Below, piece by piece: positions 10,019 to 22,165 of a DNA stretch of 64,000 nucleotides; within the stretch, counting starts at the first letter, position 1, and the number at the start of each line of letters is the position of its first letter. The stretch covers positions 293,179-357,178 of the forward strand of contig JAJOHG010000033.1 of NCBI GenBank assembly GCA_021029095.1. The letters run 5' to 3'. A program made the translations under genes and the position numbers. The notes under the pieces were generated by a model. It did not search any database and was not told where the DNA came from. It saw nothing but the letters and a program-made list of their open reading frames with translations. The stretch is from Phellopilus nigrolimitatus (lineage: Eukaryota > Basidiomycota > Agaricomycetes > Hymenochaetales > Hymenochaetaceae).

Positions 10019-13000
10019 CTACTGGTAGTCCCCATACGTCCGGGGCGGCGCCGCCCCTGGTGGGAGATTGGAAATAGGCGCAGCCGGCGACGTCGGGCTC
10101 GCATATGTCGACGAGCGCGAGTATCGGTTCGTCGGCGGCTGCTGGGACGACGGCCTCCGCGACTGCGGCCTCGCAATCCGCCGCACGCCCTCCGGGCCAG
10201 GGACAGGCCCGTTATCCGCGAGGCTCACGCCGCGCGAGCGCGCCGCTGCCGCCGCCGCCTGCTGCTGCTGGCGCGCAGACACGTTCACATGGTGCGCCGC
10301 CGAGCTCTGCGTGTCGTCCGACTCCGCGGTCGTGCTCGGGTAGTCCTCGTCGTAGCCCGCCGCTTGCGGCTGCGAGTGGCGGTACGGGTTCTGCGTCTCG
10401 CCCGGGTACGAACTGGACACCGTGCCCTGCCGCAGGACCACGCCGCCGGCGCTCCCGCCCACACCGTGCCTCCCCCGAACGTACGACTCGATGGGCGGCG
10501 GCGCGTACGCCTCCGGCGACGGCAGCATGTTCTGCAACGAGTCTCGGCGGTTGCTGTGCACGTTGTATTCACTATCCGGTGGGCTGGAAATTAGGCGCGC
10601 ATGCGAGCCCGTGTCGGAAAGCATCGGCATCTCTTCGCTCGTTCGAGAGAACCCAGTCGACGCGGAGGGCGTCGTGCCGCTTAGGAGACCGCCTGGCCTA
10701 TTGTTCACTGCTAATGGCGCGGGGAGCATCACGAGCGGAGAGCTGTCGTGGCGGGTCCGCGGCTGCGGCTGACCACCATAGCTCAGTGAGTCAGCTAAGT
10801 CCGACTGATGCTGGAACGTCTCGGCGGTCGAGATCATCGAGGAGCTGAAGTTTCGAGATAATCAGTACAGGCGATGAAATATGGTTAAAGGACGGAAAAA
10901 ACACACCGCTTTGGTGAGTTAGACCGCATATCATAGAAAGTCGAGTCGCGCGACTGCGTCCCGCCTCTCCACCGGCGCTCGCGCTCGAACTCCGCCCAGC
11001 GCTTCATGACGATATGCGACGAGTCGAACTCGCCCTCCTTGTCGCCGTGGTTCCCGCCCTTGTCGCCCAGGACCTGGCGCGTCTGGCCCCACGAAAAGTC
11101 GTCAAAGTGCCAGAACGCGTACGCGGGGAGCGCGAAGTTCCAAATCGGGAGCGAAATCAGGTAGATGAACATCCAGCCCACGTACGCAACCTTGCGCGAG
11201 GTGACGACGATGAGCAGACCGGGTAGCCCGAGAATGATGCCGAGAAGGATAAGCGAGATGGTGGTGTTCGCCCCACCGGGGATGATGGATTCGATGATGA
11301 GGTAGAGCGTGAACGAGATGGCAGCGGGCAGAACGAGCGTTCCCGCGAGCTCCATGAACACGACGAACTGCATAGAGAAACAGAACGTGCCGCACAGGTC
11401 CCGGACGAGAAGGAGCTCAAACAGGTTATGCACGGTCGAGTTGATCCAGCGGCGTCGTTGCGAGAGCAGGACAGCGAAAGTATCAGGCACGATCGTCTTG
11501 CACACCGCCTGCGGGCAGAAAATCATCTTGCGTTTCGGGAACGTCTTCAGCATCAGGGTTGTCAGATACCGATCCTCTCCAAGCAGCAGCAGGTTCTTCT
11601 TGTGCAGCGTGTCGACGATGTTCTCCGAGTAGTGCTCTACGATGTCCGGGTTGCCAAGGATAGGAACCCAGTAGCCAGACTGACCCTTGGGAGCCTTGAT
11701 GCGGTACATACTGAAACAACCAGGCAAACACGTTACACCACCGAACATGGACTCGAAAGCCTTCGTCAGATGATGCGAGATGTAGTACTCGAACACTGTC
11801 AAAGAAATGTGGGGCTTAAAAAAAGAATTACAACGCAAGTTAGCTGGAAGTACCGACCTTGGATCATCGTCACCCAGGTCTCTGCCTTGTTCGCGATCTT
11901 GGTCTCGCCACATAGACCCATGATCTCCTCGTCGTGCACCATGCACGAGACCATGCGCGTCAGCGAGTCGGGGAAGACCTTCGTGTCCGCGTCGACGCAC
12001 AGCACCATCTCGTACCTGTCCGGGCTCACGCCCGTCGCACGCCAGATCGAATTGAAGAACTCGTACTCGAACGTCGTCATGCGCTCGTCGAACATGACCT
12101 TCTGCATGAACGCCATGAGCACGATCTGCGAGTCGCGCTTGCCGCGGTTGCCCGGCTTCGCCTCGCCCTGCTCGAGCGGGTTCCCGCACTTCGCGACGAG
12201 CACGATCGGTACGCGCTGCTGCTTCGACCGCTCGACCGTGTTGTCGTCATACAGGTAGAAGCCCGCGTACACCTTCGCCATGTTGTGCCGCTTGTGCCCG
12301 TCGGCGATGGCCACGTACGAGTGCGCCTCGACCTCCTCGGCGGGAATAACCAGTTCGCTCATCATCGACAGCACGATGTCCGGAGTTGACATGGGATTCC
12401 CTGCACCCTTCACCATACCGTCAGCGATGACCATGAGCAGTTTGTGGCTGTTGGGGTAGTCCGTGGTAGCGAGAGAGTCCAGGGTCGTCCGCAAACCTTC
12501 AACAGACTCTGAATAGGCAGTAACAAGACAGATAGTGTGTGCCAGCGGGAAGTGGTATGGCATGAAGTCTGGCGAGGGCTGTGGGATGACGTTGTTCAGG
12601 GGGAAGGGACACGGGCTATCGTTGAAATAGCCCTTCTGCGACGATCCATCGCCTAATGACGTCGAGCTGCGCGATGACCGATACGCAGGCGTGTCGGGCG
12701 GGCTGAGTTTCTTGTTCCCACCACCGTACATCGTGCTGCGCTTGTACGACACCGCATCCATGTTCCCGTACGTCGTCGTGGGGCGGTTGCCGCTCACCTT
12801 CAGCAGCGCGTCGGACGGCGTGAAGCGCGACGTCGAGGGCAGGAACGTCTTCCGTTTGGCCCCGTATTTCTCTGAGGAGCCGTTCTTCTGCACGTTTGGC
12901 CGGTAGCGGCTCGGCGCGGGGCGGTAGATGTCGTCTGTCCAGTTTTCGATCGCCTCTGCACGCTGCATGCGCTGCTCGTACGTCTCGTTGCTGAACGAGC

Positions 13001-14756
13001 CGAGCCTCCACGAGAGAAACCAACCGAACAGGACGGCCATGCAGAACTTGATGGACACGACGCCGATGATGAATACGAGCGAAACCCACAGGACAACCTC
13101 CGAGGCGACGCAACCGATCGTTTGCGTGTCGATGAAGCCAACCGTGATGATGTCCTGAAGACAGTGGCCAAGCGACTTCTGATTACTCCGGTAGAAATTC
13201 ATGGTGATGTCGTGCGTGTTGTACGTGCCATTCCCCAGCATGAACTCGTCAAAAATGGCCGGATAGTTCACTTCTGCTTTGTTGAGCCATTTCAGCAGGC
13301 TGAAATCCAAGACGGAGCTAATAAAGACGATAATGAGCCTCACAGTGCGGCGGCAAGGCTAAAAGACAGCGTTACTCACGATTCGAATACGGCGAGGTTG
13401 CGGCTTGGGTTCTTGACATCGCTCCACTCGTAGTAGACCTGGCCCTGGGCGTGTATTGCAGCAAGATCGGAACGCGCCGTGCTGGTAACATGACACGTTG
13501 TCGCAGAGTCGTAGTTCGTGAGATTCACGCCAGAGGTCCCGAATTGATTATAAATATTGCAAGGGAAATACCACTCGAGGTCGCCGTTCTGCGTCTGGAT
13601 GCTCGTATTGCTTGCGCCGGTGATCAGCCCGCGGCAGTGGCTGTCCACGTTCTGGAACATGAACGAGATGTCAGAGCCAGCGGCATTCCAGTTGCCCTCG
13701 AGCACCGGGTTCGTATCCCCGGGGAAGGAGGCCGTCTTTGGATGGTTGAAGTGGGAGAAATCGTAGTCGTAGCCGTGGATGATGACCGAGCTGTTTCCCA
13801 CGTTGCCCGAGCGGAATCGCAGGGCTGGCTTGCCGCAGACGGCCTGTGTGAAGCCGAAGGTGAGGAAGCCGACACCTGCCATGAGCAACATGACGATGCT
13901 CATGAGTCCGATTTTCTCGCGCCAAGCGCGGCGCTGCTCAGGAGTACGTATACCTACGGTGCACAGTCAACGCTAAGTATAGAGCGGAAACGAACACGCT
14001 GCTTACCACACGAGCTGAGCATGAAACCAGGGACGCAGGCAGTGAGAAAGTAGCAGTATGTCATCCATCCGTCGTGGGGCCCAGGGACGTCGGGCAGACA
14101 GCCCTTCTTCTGGGGCTGCTCGGGCTCGTCCGCAATGGCATGCTTGGACTGCCTCCTGCGAAGAGTGGCGCCTCGCTTGAACAGCGCCAGACCCGACTCA
14201 GAGATGTCCTCTTCTCGTCCGAGAAGCGATTTGCCCCGCCGCAGAGGCACCCGCTGGGGATAATTCCCAGTAGCTGCAAAAATAAATTATTTTAGAAAAA
14301 AAAAAACGAAAGAGAAAAATAATCATAGGACGCACTTGAGGGCATGAGCCCCAGCCTGCCTTTCCCTTCTTCCTCGAGCTGCGCGGCATGGGTCCTGTAA
14401 TGCCACAGACGGTGCCCCGGCTCGATCTTCTCCCTGTCAGGGCGAACGAGGCTCTTCTTGCGCCCCACGCGCGCAGGATCGAAGCTCGCACCCGCCTCTG
14501 CGCTTTCGAGGTCGTTGGGCGTCGGGGGCAGGGCGCCGTCGCGGTAAGCTGACAGGTAGCGCTGGCGGCTGTCGTCAAGAGGCGCGGAGCGGTCGCCGCG
14601 CTCGTTGACCTGGAAGGAGACATTGCCACGGGGGTTAGGGGCGGAGTGGAGGGGAGAGTTGTCGGGGCTGTCAGGGCCGTCGAAGTAGGAGGGCGGGGCG
14701 GGTGCGCCGCGCGGTGGTGCGGAGCGTGGGGGGCGGGCCTGCTCACGGTAGGCCAT
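10019..14756 (-). CDS. Class IV chitin synthase (Chs3-like)
   Basis: Transfers GlcNAc from UDP-GlcNAc to growing chitin at the plasma membrane. Six exons (14756-14336, 14273-14007, 13953-13380, 13317-11858, 11795-10907, 10844-10019) sum exactly to 1478 codons plus stop. Residues 1-200 are a disordered cytosolic tail; helices follow near 215-235 and 250-270, with a glycosylated loop between later helices. The catalytic GT2 domain contains [30 protein letters not shown] and the QRRRW product-binding motif near residue 1019, then a cluster of C-terminal membrane helices. [16 protein letters not shown] junction and [11 protein letters not shown] are typical of class IV. The tail of about 275 residues is Ser/Gln-rich with a [10 protein letters not shown] run. 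It is longer than yeast Chs3 (about 1165 residues), mainly at both ends. No frameshift was found. Confidence 0.96.
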
Positions 14757-15922
14757 TGGTTATGTGCGGGTGTTAGCCGCACAAAAGGCGCTCAGCGCGT
14801 AGAAAAAGGAAGTGGCGGGGACGGCGACGATGACGAGGGCGACGCCGGGGATGGATGAAGGGAGAGAAAGGATGGACGTGTAGCCGTCGAGGACGACGTC
14901 GACGAGGGGTGATGGAGGCGACGTCGAGGCGGCAAGCCCAACATGGGTCTGGTGGGAAATCGGATTATGTAATAAACTGGAAAACAGTGAGAAAAATAGA
15001 GTAAATCAGCCAGCATGCCCGGAGGCTTTATTCTCGTCTTAGTTCCGAGATGAGCATGACCGATCTAACGATTGGGTAAATGTTGGCGAAATGTCCGCGA
15101 AGTCAGAGAGCATCGAGCGACGTTCGATGCGAGCATGCAGCTCATGCAGAACACTCGCGACTTTGGACTTCAGATTATACGTTGCTGAAGCGCAGCTAGA
15201 GTATTGAGTAGTTTATTGCACAACCTCACGCTATTTCAATTTCCATACGAGGCGGACATTCTGATTTCTTGACCGCTGCAGATTTGCTCTAAATCGGATA
15301 ATTTCTTTAATAGCCCGCTGACCGCAGCAAGTCTCCTCCATTCGTCATCCGTGCATGTCCCATCGTCATCCTCTACTCCAGGGAGTTGGCTTTCTCCTCT
15401 GAAACCTGTGAAACTCCTTGGGAATCTTCGAAAGATCTGCGTCGTCTTCAAGTATATTTGGCTGCCGACTCATGTTCAACCGCAGTTGACGCGAATTTCA
15501 TCTCGAGAATGCTTCTCCAAGTACACCAACTCACCCGAAGCCCAACAGGCGCCCACCGCGCCCTTCTATCGATGCGTCATCGCGATATCACTGCCCCATC
15601 TGGTCCCGCCGCTCCCGCCGTGCGCCCCTCGGGAGGCGGGCCGCGCCCTTCCGGGTCCGCATGATGTGACTCGCCCGCGCGCCTATCTGTCTACCCGCCC
15701 ACGATGCGGTCCTCTCCCGCCTGGCGCGGCCCCGCCCTGATGCGCGCGCGTAGCCCTTGACCCACCGCGCCTTCCCGACGCGCCAACCCTCCCGCCCAGC
15801 GCGCGCCCCAGCCGCGCGGCTATAAGAGCCCTGCGAACGCGTGAGGTCTCCCCAGCCCGCCCACCGCAGCTCCACCCACACCGACCGACCATCTCCCGCC
15901 CTCTTCCTGCACCCCCTGCGCC
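14757..15922. other. Divergent promoter region, chitin synthase (-) / DUF6699-like (+)
   Basis: About 1.17 kb separates the two divergent start codons. The right half is C-rich and ends in a TATA box. No convincing coding frame was seen. Confidence 0.6.
15821..15827 (+). promoter_or_regulatory. TATA box of the DUF6699-like gene
   Basis: TATAAGA lies in otherwise GC-rich DNA about 100 bp before the ATG at 15923, the usual spacing for a short 5' leader. Confidence 0.55.
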
Positions 15923-16836
15923 ATGTCCTCTTACTCGGCCTACCCTTCGCCGTATGCCCGCCAGGGCATGATGTCCCCAGCCTCGTCGCCCTCCGCTGCT
16001 GGTGCCGGCGCAGCGCAGCGCGTCGCGCCGCTATCCTTGGCGGACGCCTTCCACGGGCAGTACCCGGGCGCGCCGCACCTGAGGCCCATCGCCCTCCCAG
16101 AGACAGGGAGCCCGGGCTACGGCTCGGGGCCCACGCGCTCCCGCCCGGCGTCTCTCCCGCCCGCGTCCAACGGGACCGGCCTCGGCATATGTAAGTCCAA
16201 GAGAGCCCCTAGCCAAGAGCCGCCACGCGCTGAGCACCGCTTCCCTCGCGCACAGACGGCATGGAGCCCGCGGCGGCGTCCTCCGCCCCGGGCGAGCCGG
16301 CCGTGCACCCGCTCCTCCGCGCCACCCCCGCCGGCTGCGCGCTCCGCTACAACATCCTGCACCCGCACGCCGCGCACCACGCGGGCGGCGCCCAGCTCGC
16401 CCCGGGCGACCTCCGCGCGCCCGCGACGCACCCGCCCGCGCACGCCCTGCGCGTCACGCTGCTCTGCTACGCCGGCGCGCACGCCCTGCGCGGCGCCCCG
16501 CAGCGCGTGCCGTGGGCCGCGACCCTCGCCCCGCCGCGCCGCGCGAGCGCGCCCGCGCCCGGCCAGCCCGCCCCGCCGCTCGCGCTCGGCGACGCGCTCG
16601 CGGCGCTGCACGGCGCGCTGCTCGTGCCCGTCACGGAGGGCGAGCTCTGCCAGTTCTCGCCCGAGCAGCTGCGCGCCGCGCACGCCGTGCGCGCGGCGCG
16701 CCGGGCGGCGGCCCCGGGCTCGCCGGCGGGGCTTGTGCGCGCCGACTTCTTGTACGGGTGCACCGAGCTCGCGGGCTTTGTGCGCAACCCGGACAATTCG
16801 TTTACTGTCCGAATGGCGCCTCCCTCCGCCTTTTGA
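15923..16836 (+). CDS. DUF6699-like hypothetical protein
   Basis: Two exons (15923-16190 and 16256-16836; 65-nt intron) encode about 282 residues. The first 110 residues are Pro/Ser/Ala-rich and disordered. The C-terminal 150 residues follow the pattern of a basidiomycete-expanded family: a beta-rich start (LRYNILH), a VPW motif near residue 195, a LALGDALAALHGALLVPVTEGE segment, and a closing RADFLYGCTELAGFVRNPDNSFTVRM. This matches the layout of DUF6699 as I know it, but it rests on pattern only. Function unknown. Coding GC is extreme. Confidence 0.7.
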
Positions 16837-17962
16837 CGACGTCTATTGTTTTGCGTTCTCGACGCTTCACGGCGCTCACGACATGCTCCCCACTCTCGAT
16901 ACGACACGGACCTCGTTTTCCAGTTTTCGACCGTTCTGCTCTGTTCTCTTAAATCGTCTCCTCGCCTTATCCGCTCGGCTGTACGGACATCCCCAACACG
17001 GACCTCGCTATCAGCTCTCTAACGTTTTGCTCTCTGCTCTCTCGCCTTCTCTACTCGGTTTTACGGACAGCCCCGACACGACACGGACCACTCGTCTTCA
17101 GTTTTCGAACATTTCGGTTGACCTTCCTCCCCACTCGATACCACGGGCATTTTCCCCCTATTTCCGACGACCCGAACCTCGTTTTTAGCTCTCGGATGTT
17201 TTGCTCCGCTATTTTAAGTTGCCTCTTCGCCTTCTTCTCAACTCGGTACTACGGACAGCTCCCTACCCCACACTCCGCCGTATCGCGCAACCCCCGCTTG
17301 ACCCTTCGGACTCTGTACTCCGCTGCATCTGTATCGTTACTGTTTGTTTTGTACGCTTTCTCTGCGCTCCCCACTGTATCCCGCCTCTTCTTATTCCTTT
17401 TTGCTTTCCTCGTTATGTTTTCCTACACTATATGTATCGTCTCTATTCGGACTTTCTCGAACATGTACTTGGGCTGAATAAAAATAAAATTGTACAAAGT
17501 TTTGAACAAAGTTTGAAGAACGGCGCTGCGCTCGCGTGGCCCGGCCCAAATCAGCCGCGATGACCTGGCATTGGCCAGGAAGACAAGACTGCAGCAGCGA
17601 ACACGAAGACGACGGCGAGCGTCGCAGTCGAGTTCAGAACGACGCAAGAAATAAAATAAATAAAAAAGGGAGTGAAGTGAAGAGAGATAGTAATAGCGGC
17701 CCAGTCATCACGCTTCCACTTCACTCGCAACCAACCGCCACCCACACCACACCACACAGACCACAACCCGAAGAGTAAGTACACACCCGCACGCCCGCGT
17801 GCACACGCCCCCGGCCCCGCAGTCCGTCCCACCATTCGCCTGCTCGCCCGCCTCTTGTGCTGCGTCCCCGCGCGCCCCCGTCGAGCCCGCCACCCCGCCT
17901 CGCCCCCCGCGCCCGCACGCGCACCGAATCCCGCACCCGACCCCCACCCCGCACCCGCAGCG
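16837..17962. other. 3' region of the DUF6699-like gene and taxilin-like promoter
   Basis: The left half carries degenerate tandem repeats (16909-17280). The right half, from about 17700, is C-rich promoter or leader of the taxilin-like gene, including a CCACACCACACC-type stretch. No coding region is supported. Confidence 0.55.
16909..17280. repeat. Degenerate tandem minisatellite, about four 80-105-bp units
   Basis: Four successive units share the order ACACGG-ACCTCG, a TTTTCAG/AGCTCTC stretch, CGTTTTGCTC, CTCGCCTT, CTCGGTxxTACGGACA and CCCC. They begin near 16909, 17002, 17087 and 17176. Divergence is high, so this is an old local amplification, probably in the 3' UTR. Confidence 0.6.
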
Positions 17963-20314
17963 ATGAGCACCGTCACCCCCGCCACGCTCCCCGCGCGCCC
18001 CTCCAAGCCGCCGCCCGCGGGGCCCGCCCCGCCCGCGCCCGCGCCCAACGGCGCCGCGCCGAAGCCGCACCCGCACCCCGCGCTGGGTACTGCCACGCAG
18101 CCCGCAGCCGCCGCCAACGGCGCGCCCACACAGAAGGGCGCGCCGGGCAAGAAGGGCGCCGCGAAGGCGGACACGCCCGTCGACCCGCAGGCGATGTACG
18201 AGAGCCTCAAGAGCAAGATCGCCGCGCTCGAGGAGGAGCTCAACCACGCGGACGAGGAGGAGCTCAAGTTTGGTGCGCGCTCCCTTTTCTTTTATTTTCT
18301 TTCCTGTTTGCGCTGTGGGGTGGCTCGGGCTTACGGATGTGCTGTCTGCAGCGGAGGAGGCGCAGAAGAGTGTGCGTGGCATGGAGGACAACGCCGTGCA
18401 CGCGAAGTACGTCGAGCTGGTCAGTGTGCTCCGTCCGCATCCCCCGGGTTCTATTTTATCAACGCTGCCCTTTACTTCTTAGTTTGCAGAAATGAAGCGC
18501 GTCGAGCGCGACCACGCGAAGGAGAAGCAGAAACTGGTGAAGGACAAGGACACAGGTTCGCAGCCGCCTCTCAGACACCTCTTCGCGCCGAACACGCCCG
18601 CTCACGCACATGCGCCGCGCGCACGGTGCCCCCGCCCGCAGCGAAAAGCCAGCTCACGAAGGTGAACCAGACCAAGGCGAAGCTGGAGAACCTCGCCCGG
18701 GACCTGACGAAGGTGCGTGCATCCGCCGTTCTGTGTTTCTCGTGAACACGTCTGTTGTTCCGCGTGCCGACGTATGCGACTCTGCAGGACAACAAGAAGC
18801 TAAGAGTGAGTGCGCTTTGACACGGATTCGCAAGAGACAAAAAAAAAAAGACCGCTCGCTCAACGAACGGACACCGCAGGAGGAGAAGCAGCATCTCTTG
18901 CAGGACGTCGCGAAGGGCCTAGACGAGGTGCGCCGCCCGCCCCGCTCTCCCCTCTCCCCTCCCCGTCTTTCTAAACCGCACCGAATTCACACACCAGATC
19001 AAACAGCTCAGCGCAGAGATCACCAAGGGCAAGGACAAGGCGCGCCAGGCGGAAGCGCGCACGCGCGACCAGCCCGACATCGTCGTCAAGGTCGTCTGCA
19101 AGTACCGCGCGGAGCTCTTCTTCAAGATCTCGCGCAAGACGAAGCTCTCGCGCCTCTTCGCCGCGTGGACCGAGCGCATGGAGAACAACACGCTCGCCGC
19201 GCTGCGCAAGGCCGGCGCCGGCGCCGGCAGCACCGCGGCGGGCGCGCCCCAGGTGAACGGCACGGCTGCGCCGCCGCCCGCACCGACGCCCTCGCCGCCG
19301 CCGGCCCCGCAGAGCGCGAAGGGCAGCGACGCAGCGAGCACGCACTCGAACGGCTCCGCGCACTCGGGCAGCACGGCGGTGAACGGCGCGCCGCCGCCCC
19401 CGCCGATGGCGTTCCTGTACACGCACCAGGGGCGCAGCCTCGACCCCGAGATGACGATCGAGGACGCGGGCATCGACGACACGGACGAGATCCTCGCGAT
19501 CGAGCTCATGGACCTGACGGGCCCGCTCCCGGACGACGCGGTGTGTTTTCTTCTTTTATTTGCGTATGCGATTTGGGGGATGGTCGGAGCTTAATTGCTT
19601 TTTCAACTGTAGGAGGAACTCGTCGAGGCGAGACGCCCGAAATTGAAGAAGAATTGGGCAGAAAACCCTCGAGAGTTGGTTCTTGTTTCTGCGTTTTACC
19701 ATGATCTTATTCTGACATTCCTCGTTTTCTTTCAGAGCGAAAAGAGCGATGGAAGAAATTTTCGACGGCGTGTAAGCGTGCCCTCAATATTCTCTACAAA
19801 ACAAACAGCCAAGCTCATCATCGCGAAAACAAACTCAGAGCAAAGGAGCGCCTGAAGCTGGTCCTTCGGCAATACGAGCTGCGCGAACGGCACTTCGAGT
19901 GCTTCATCCGCTCGAAGGAGCTCGAGCTACTGCTCGCGAAGTACCGCGAGTCGGAGCAGCGCCAGCTCGTCGAGTTCGAGCGGAGTCGAATAGACAAGCT
20001 TGAGGAGGACGTGAGTGCTGCCGTCCCGGCGTTCTAGCGGTGTGAGGCTGACGCCCTGTGATGCCTCTGTAGAATCAACAAGTGAGGAAGGAGCTCGAAG
20101 ACGTGCATAACGGCCAGACGCTGCTCATCGAGAAGCTCATACAGTGCTGTAAAGAGGTGCGTGTTGGCGTTTTGTTTGGAGCTGGGACTTGCAACTTAAT
20201 CCTGCTGATGCCGTGTAGCCGAATGCTGAGCGGACACAGCGGCTGTTCACGTCCTTGCGAGAGGAGCTGGAGAAGCGCGGGACGAAGCTGGTGGATGGGG
20301 TAGTGGGCGGATAG
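17963..20314 (+). CDS. Taxilin-like coiled-coil protein with an embedded SUMO-like domain
   Basis: Twelve exons (17963-18272, 18352-18419, 18483-18555, 18642-18712, 18788-18805, 18880-18927, 18998-19540, 19613-19674, 19736-19771, 19839-20010, 20073-20156, 20219-20314) sum to 526 codons plus stop, with every phase consistent. After a Pro/Ala-rich start, residues 75-215 form a coiled coil (KAKLENLARDLTKDNKKLREE), like the first half of taxilins, which bind syntaxin in vesicle traffic. Residues about 220-375 look like a SUMO/Rad60 fold: DIVVKVV, ELFFKISRKTKLSRLFAAW, then after a 60-residue low-complexity loop FLYTHQGRSL...EMTIEDAGIDDTDEILAIELMDLTG. There is no Gly-Gly processing site. Residues 410-526 resume taxilin pattern (LKLVLRQYELRERHFE...SKELE). 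One donor, GTTGGT at 19675, is weak. Confidence 0.8.
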
Positions 20315-20590
20315 CGTTTTCGTCCGGCGCTCGCTTCTTCGCGTTTTTTGCACATGTAACTATCAGACACGGGGATGACTTTGCCCCCGAATCACATCCG
20401 AACTTAGGATGCTCATGAACTGAACGGCCGTACCTTGTCGAGATGCGCCAGAGTGCACCTCGTTTATTACAGAGTAAATTCTACAAAGGTTTGGAATGCT
20501 TGAAATCGAAACCTATTTTTTGTGCGAGGGTCCGTGTGGTATAACAAGTATGCAATATGAAGTCCGTTTGCGAGAACCCTTCAGTCTCCT
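20315..20590. other. Convergent 3' ends of the taxilin-like gene and UAP1
   Basis: This 276-bp AT-richer spacer between two converging stop codons should hold both polyadenylation regions. No other feature was seen. Confidence 0.6.
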
Positions 20591-22165
20591 TCACCACAAT
20601 GCCGCCAAATCGCTTAGCGTCTCCGCGTGCCCCGAGCGCACGAACGTCCTTCCCCGCACGCTCTCGAGTCCCTCGCCCGCGTACGAGAGCAGCGGGGACA
20701 GCTCGACCTCCACGCCCTCCGCGAGCGCCGCGCCCGCAGCCTCGAGGAAGCGCCGCTGCTGCGCGAGCAGGTCGCGGCGGCTCGTCTCGGGCCCGTCCGC
20801 GGCCGCGCCCGGCGCGTTCTTCAGCGGGCTGAACTCCTCCGCGCGCGCGCCCTCGAGCACCGCAAAGCGCTCCGCGAACGGGAACACGTCGAACACGAAC
20901 ATCTCGAGCTTCATCCCCGGCGCCTTCCCGCGCGCGCCGGACGGCACGGCGACGGACGGGATCTGCTTCCGCGCGACGTGGTACGCGAGCGCGGCCTCGA
21001 TCGCGCGCGTGCGCTCGAGGAACGCGCGCGTGTAGAAGTGGTTCGCGATGTTCGCCGCGCGCAGCGCGAGCGCGCCCGTCGCGGGGTCGCGCCGCGCGGC
21101 CTGCGCGGGCGTGATCTCGGAGTACTCGACGACGGCGAAGCGCCCGCCGCGCCGCGCGACGACGCCGACGCTCTCCGTGGGGTGCGCCTTCGGGACGACC
21201 TTCGCGCCGCACTCGGCGCTGCGCGCGAGGCACGCGCCGAGGAAGACGGGGTCCGCGACCTTCACGAGGCAGTTGTCGACGCCGTATGCGTGCACGAACT
21301 GCGTGCCCTGTGCGGCGAGGTCGGCGAGGATGCTGGAGGCGGCGAGGTTGTTCGTCCTTTGTGTGAGCGGCTCGCGCAGGGCGGCGTAGAGCCCGCCGTT
21401 GCCGCCTGGCGCGACTGCGACTTTGCCGGGAGATTCGAGCAGGATCTTGCCGTCTTCTGTTAGACAGGGTAATACGCCTAGAGATATTGGTTAAGCTACG
21501 AGAATGGAAAGCGAATGAGCGGTAGGCTTACCCTGTTTGAAGAACACAACTTGGTCCTCTGCGAGGCCAAAATTGACGGGTTTACTGCGATCGAGGCGCT
21601 CGCCGTCCTTCCCCCAGCCGAAAAACTGCCGCGTCGCATCGTGCGTCGGCTCGCTGGTCATAATGTACCACCGGATCTTCACCTCGCCAGGCTGCTTCCC
21701 CGCCTCCTGCTCCGCGACGGTCTGGAGGCGGCGGATGCGCTCCGCCTGGAGCTGGAAGAGCGACTTGTGGGAAGGCAGGCCGATGTCGTAGCAGCCCTTC
21801 GGCGCAGAGCTGCCGAGGCGCGTGCCCTGGCCGCCCGCCATGAGGAGGACGGCAACCTGACCGCGTGCGAGGGCGTCGAGCCCGACGGCACGGTACTGCG
21901 CCACGAGGTCCGGCGCGTCGACGACGCTGGCGAAGGCGTCCGCGGGGAGCGGCTCGATGTCGTCCGCGCTGGCGTGCTTCGCGGCCTCGTCGGCGGCGAC
22001 GGCGGCGCTGTGGATGGCGGAGATGCGCGCGACGTCGAGCGCGGCGAGCTGCGCGAGGAAGGCAGCCTGCTCGGGCGTGGAGAGGGTGTCCCAGAAGGCG
22101 AAGACGTGGCCCTGCTGGGCGGCGTCGTAGCGCGCCTTGAGCTCATCGTAGCGTGGTGCGGACAT
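20591..22165 (-). CDS. UAP1: UDP-N-acetylglucosamine pyrophosphorylase
   Basis: Makes UDP-GlcNAc from UTP and GlcNAc-1-phosphate in the cytosol, the precursor for chitin, N-glycans and GPI anchors. Two exons (22165-21532 and 21477-20591; 54-nt intron) give 506 residues, the usual size. Residues about 105-125 hold the nucleotide loop VLLMAGGQGTRLGSSAPKG. Further landmarks are GCYDIGLPSHKSLFQLQAERI, WYIMTSEPTHDATRQFF, APGGNGGLYAAL and VDNCLVKVADPVFLG, all hallmarks of eukaryotic UAP. The ATG at 22165 was chosen over 22273 because family homology begins there. Lying 6 kb from chitin synthase, it supplies that enzyme's substrate; whether the linkage matters is unknown. Confidence 0.97.

Noticed and set aside
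18998..19771. SUMO-like module as an independent nested gene
   Set aside because: No upstream in-frame Met before DIVVKVV and exon phases join smoothly to both coiled-coil parts; kept only as a possible isoform end.
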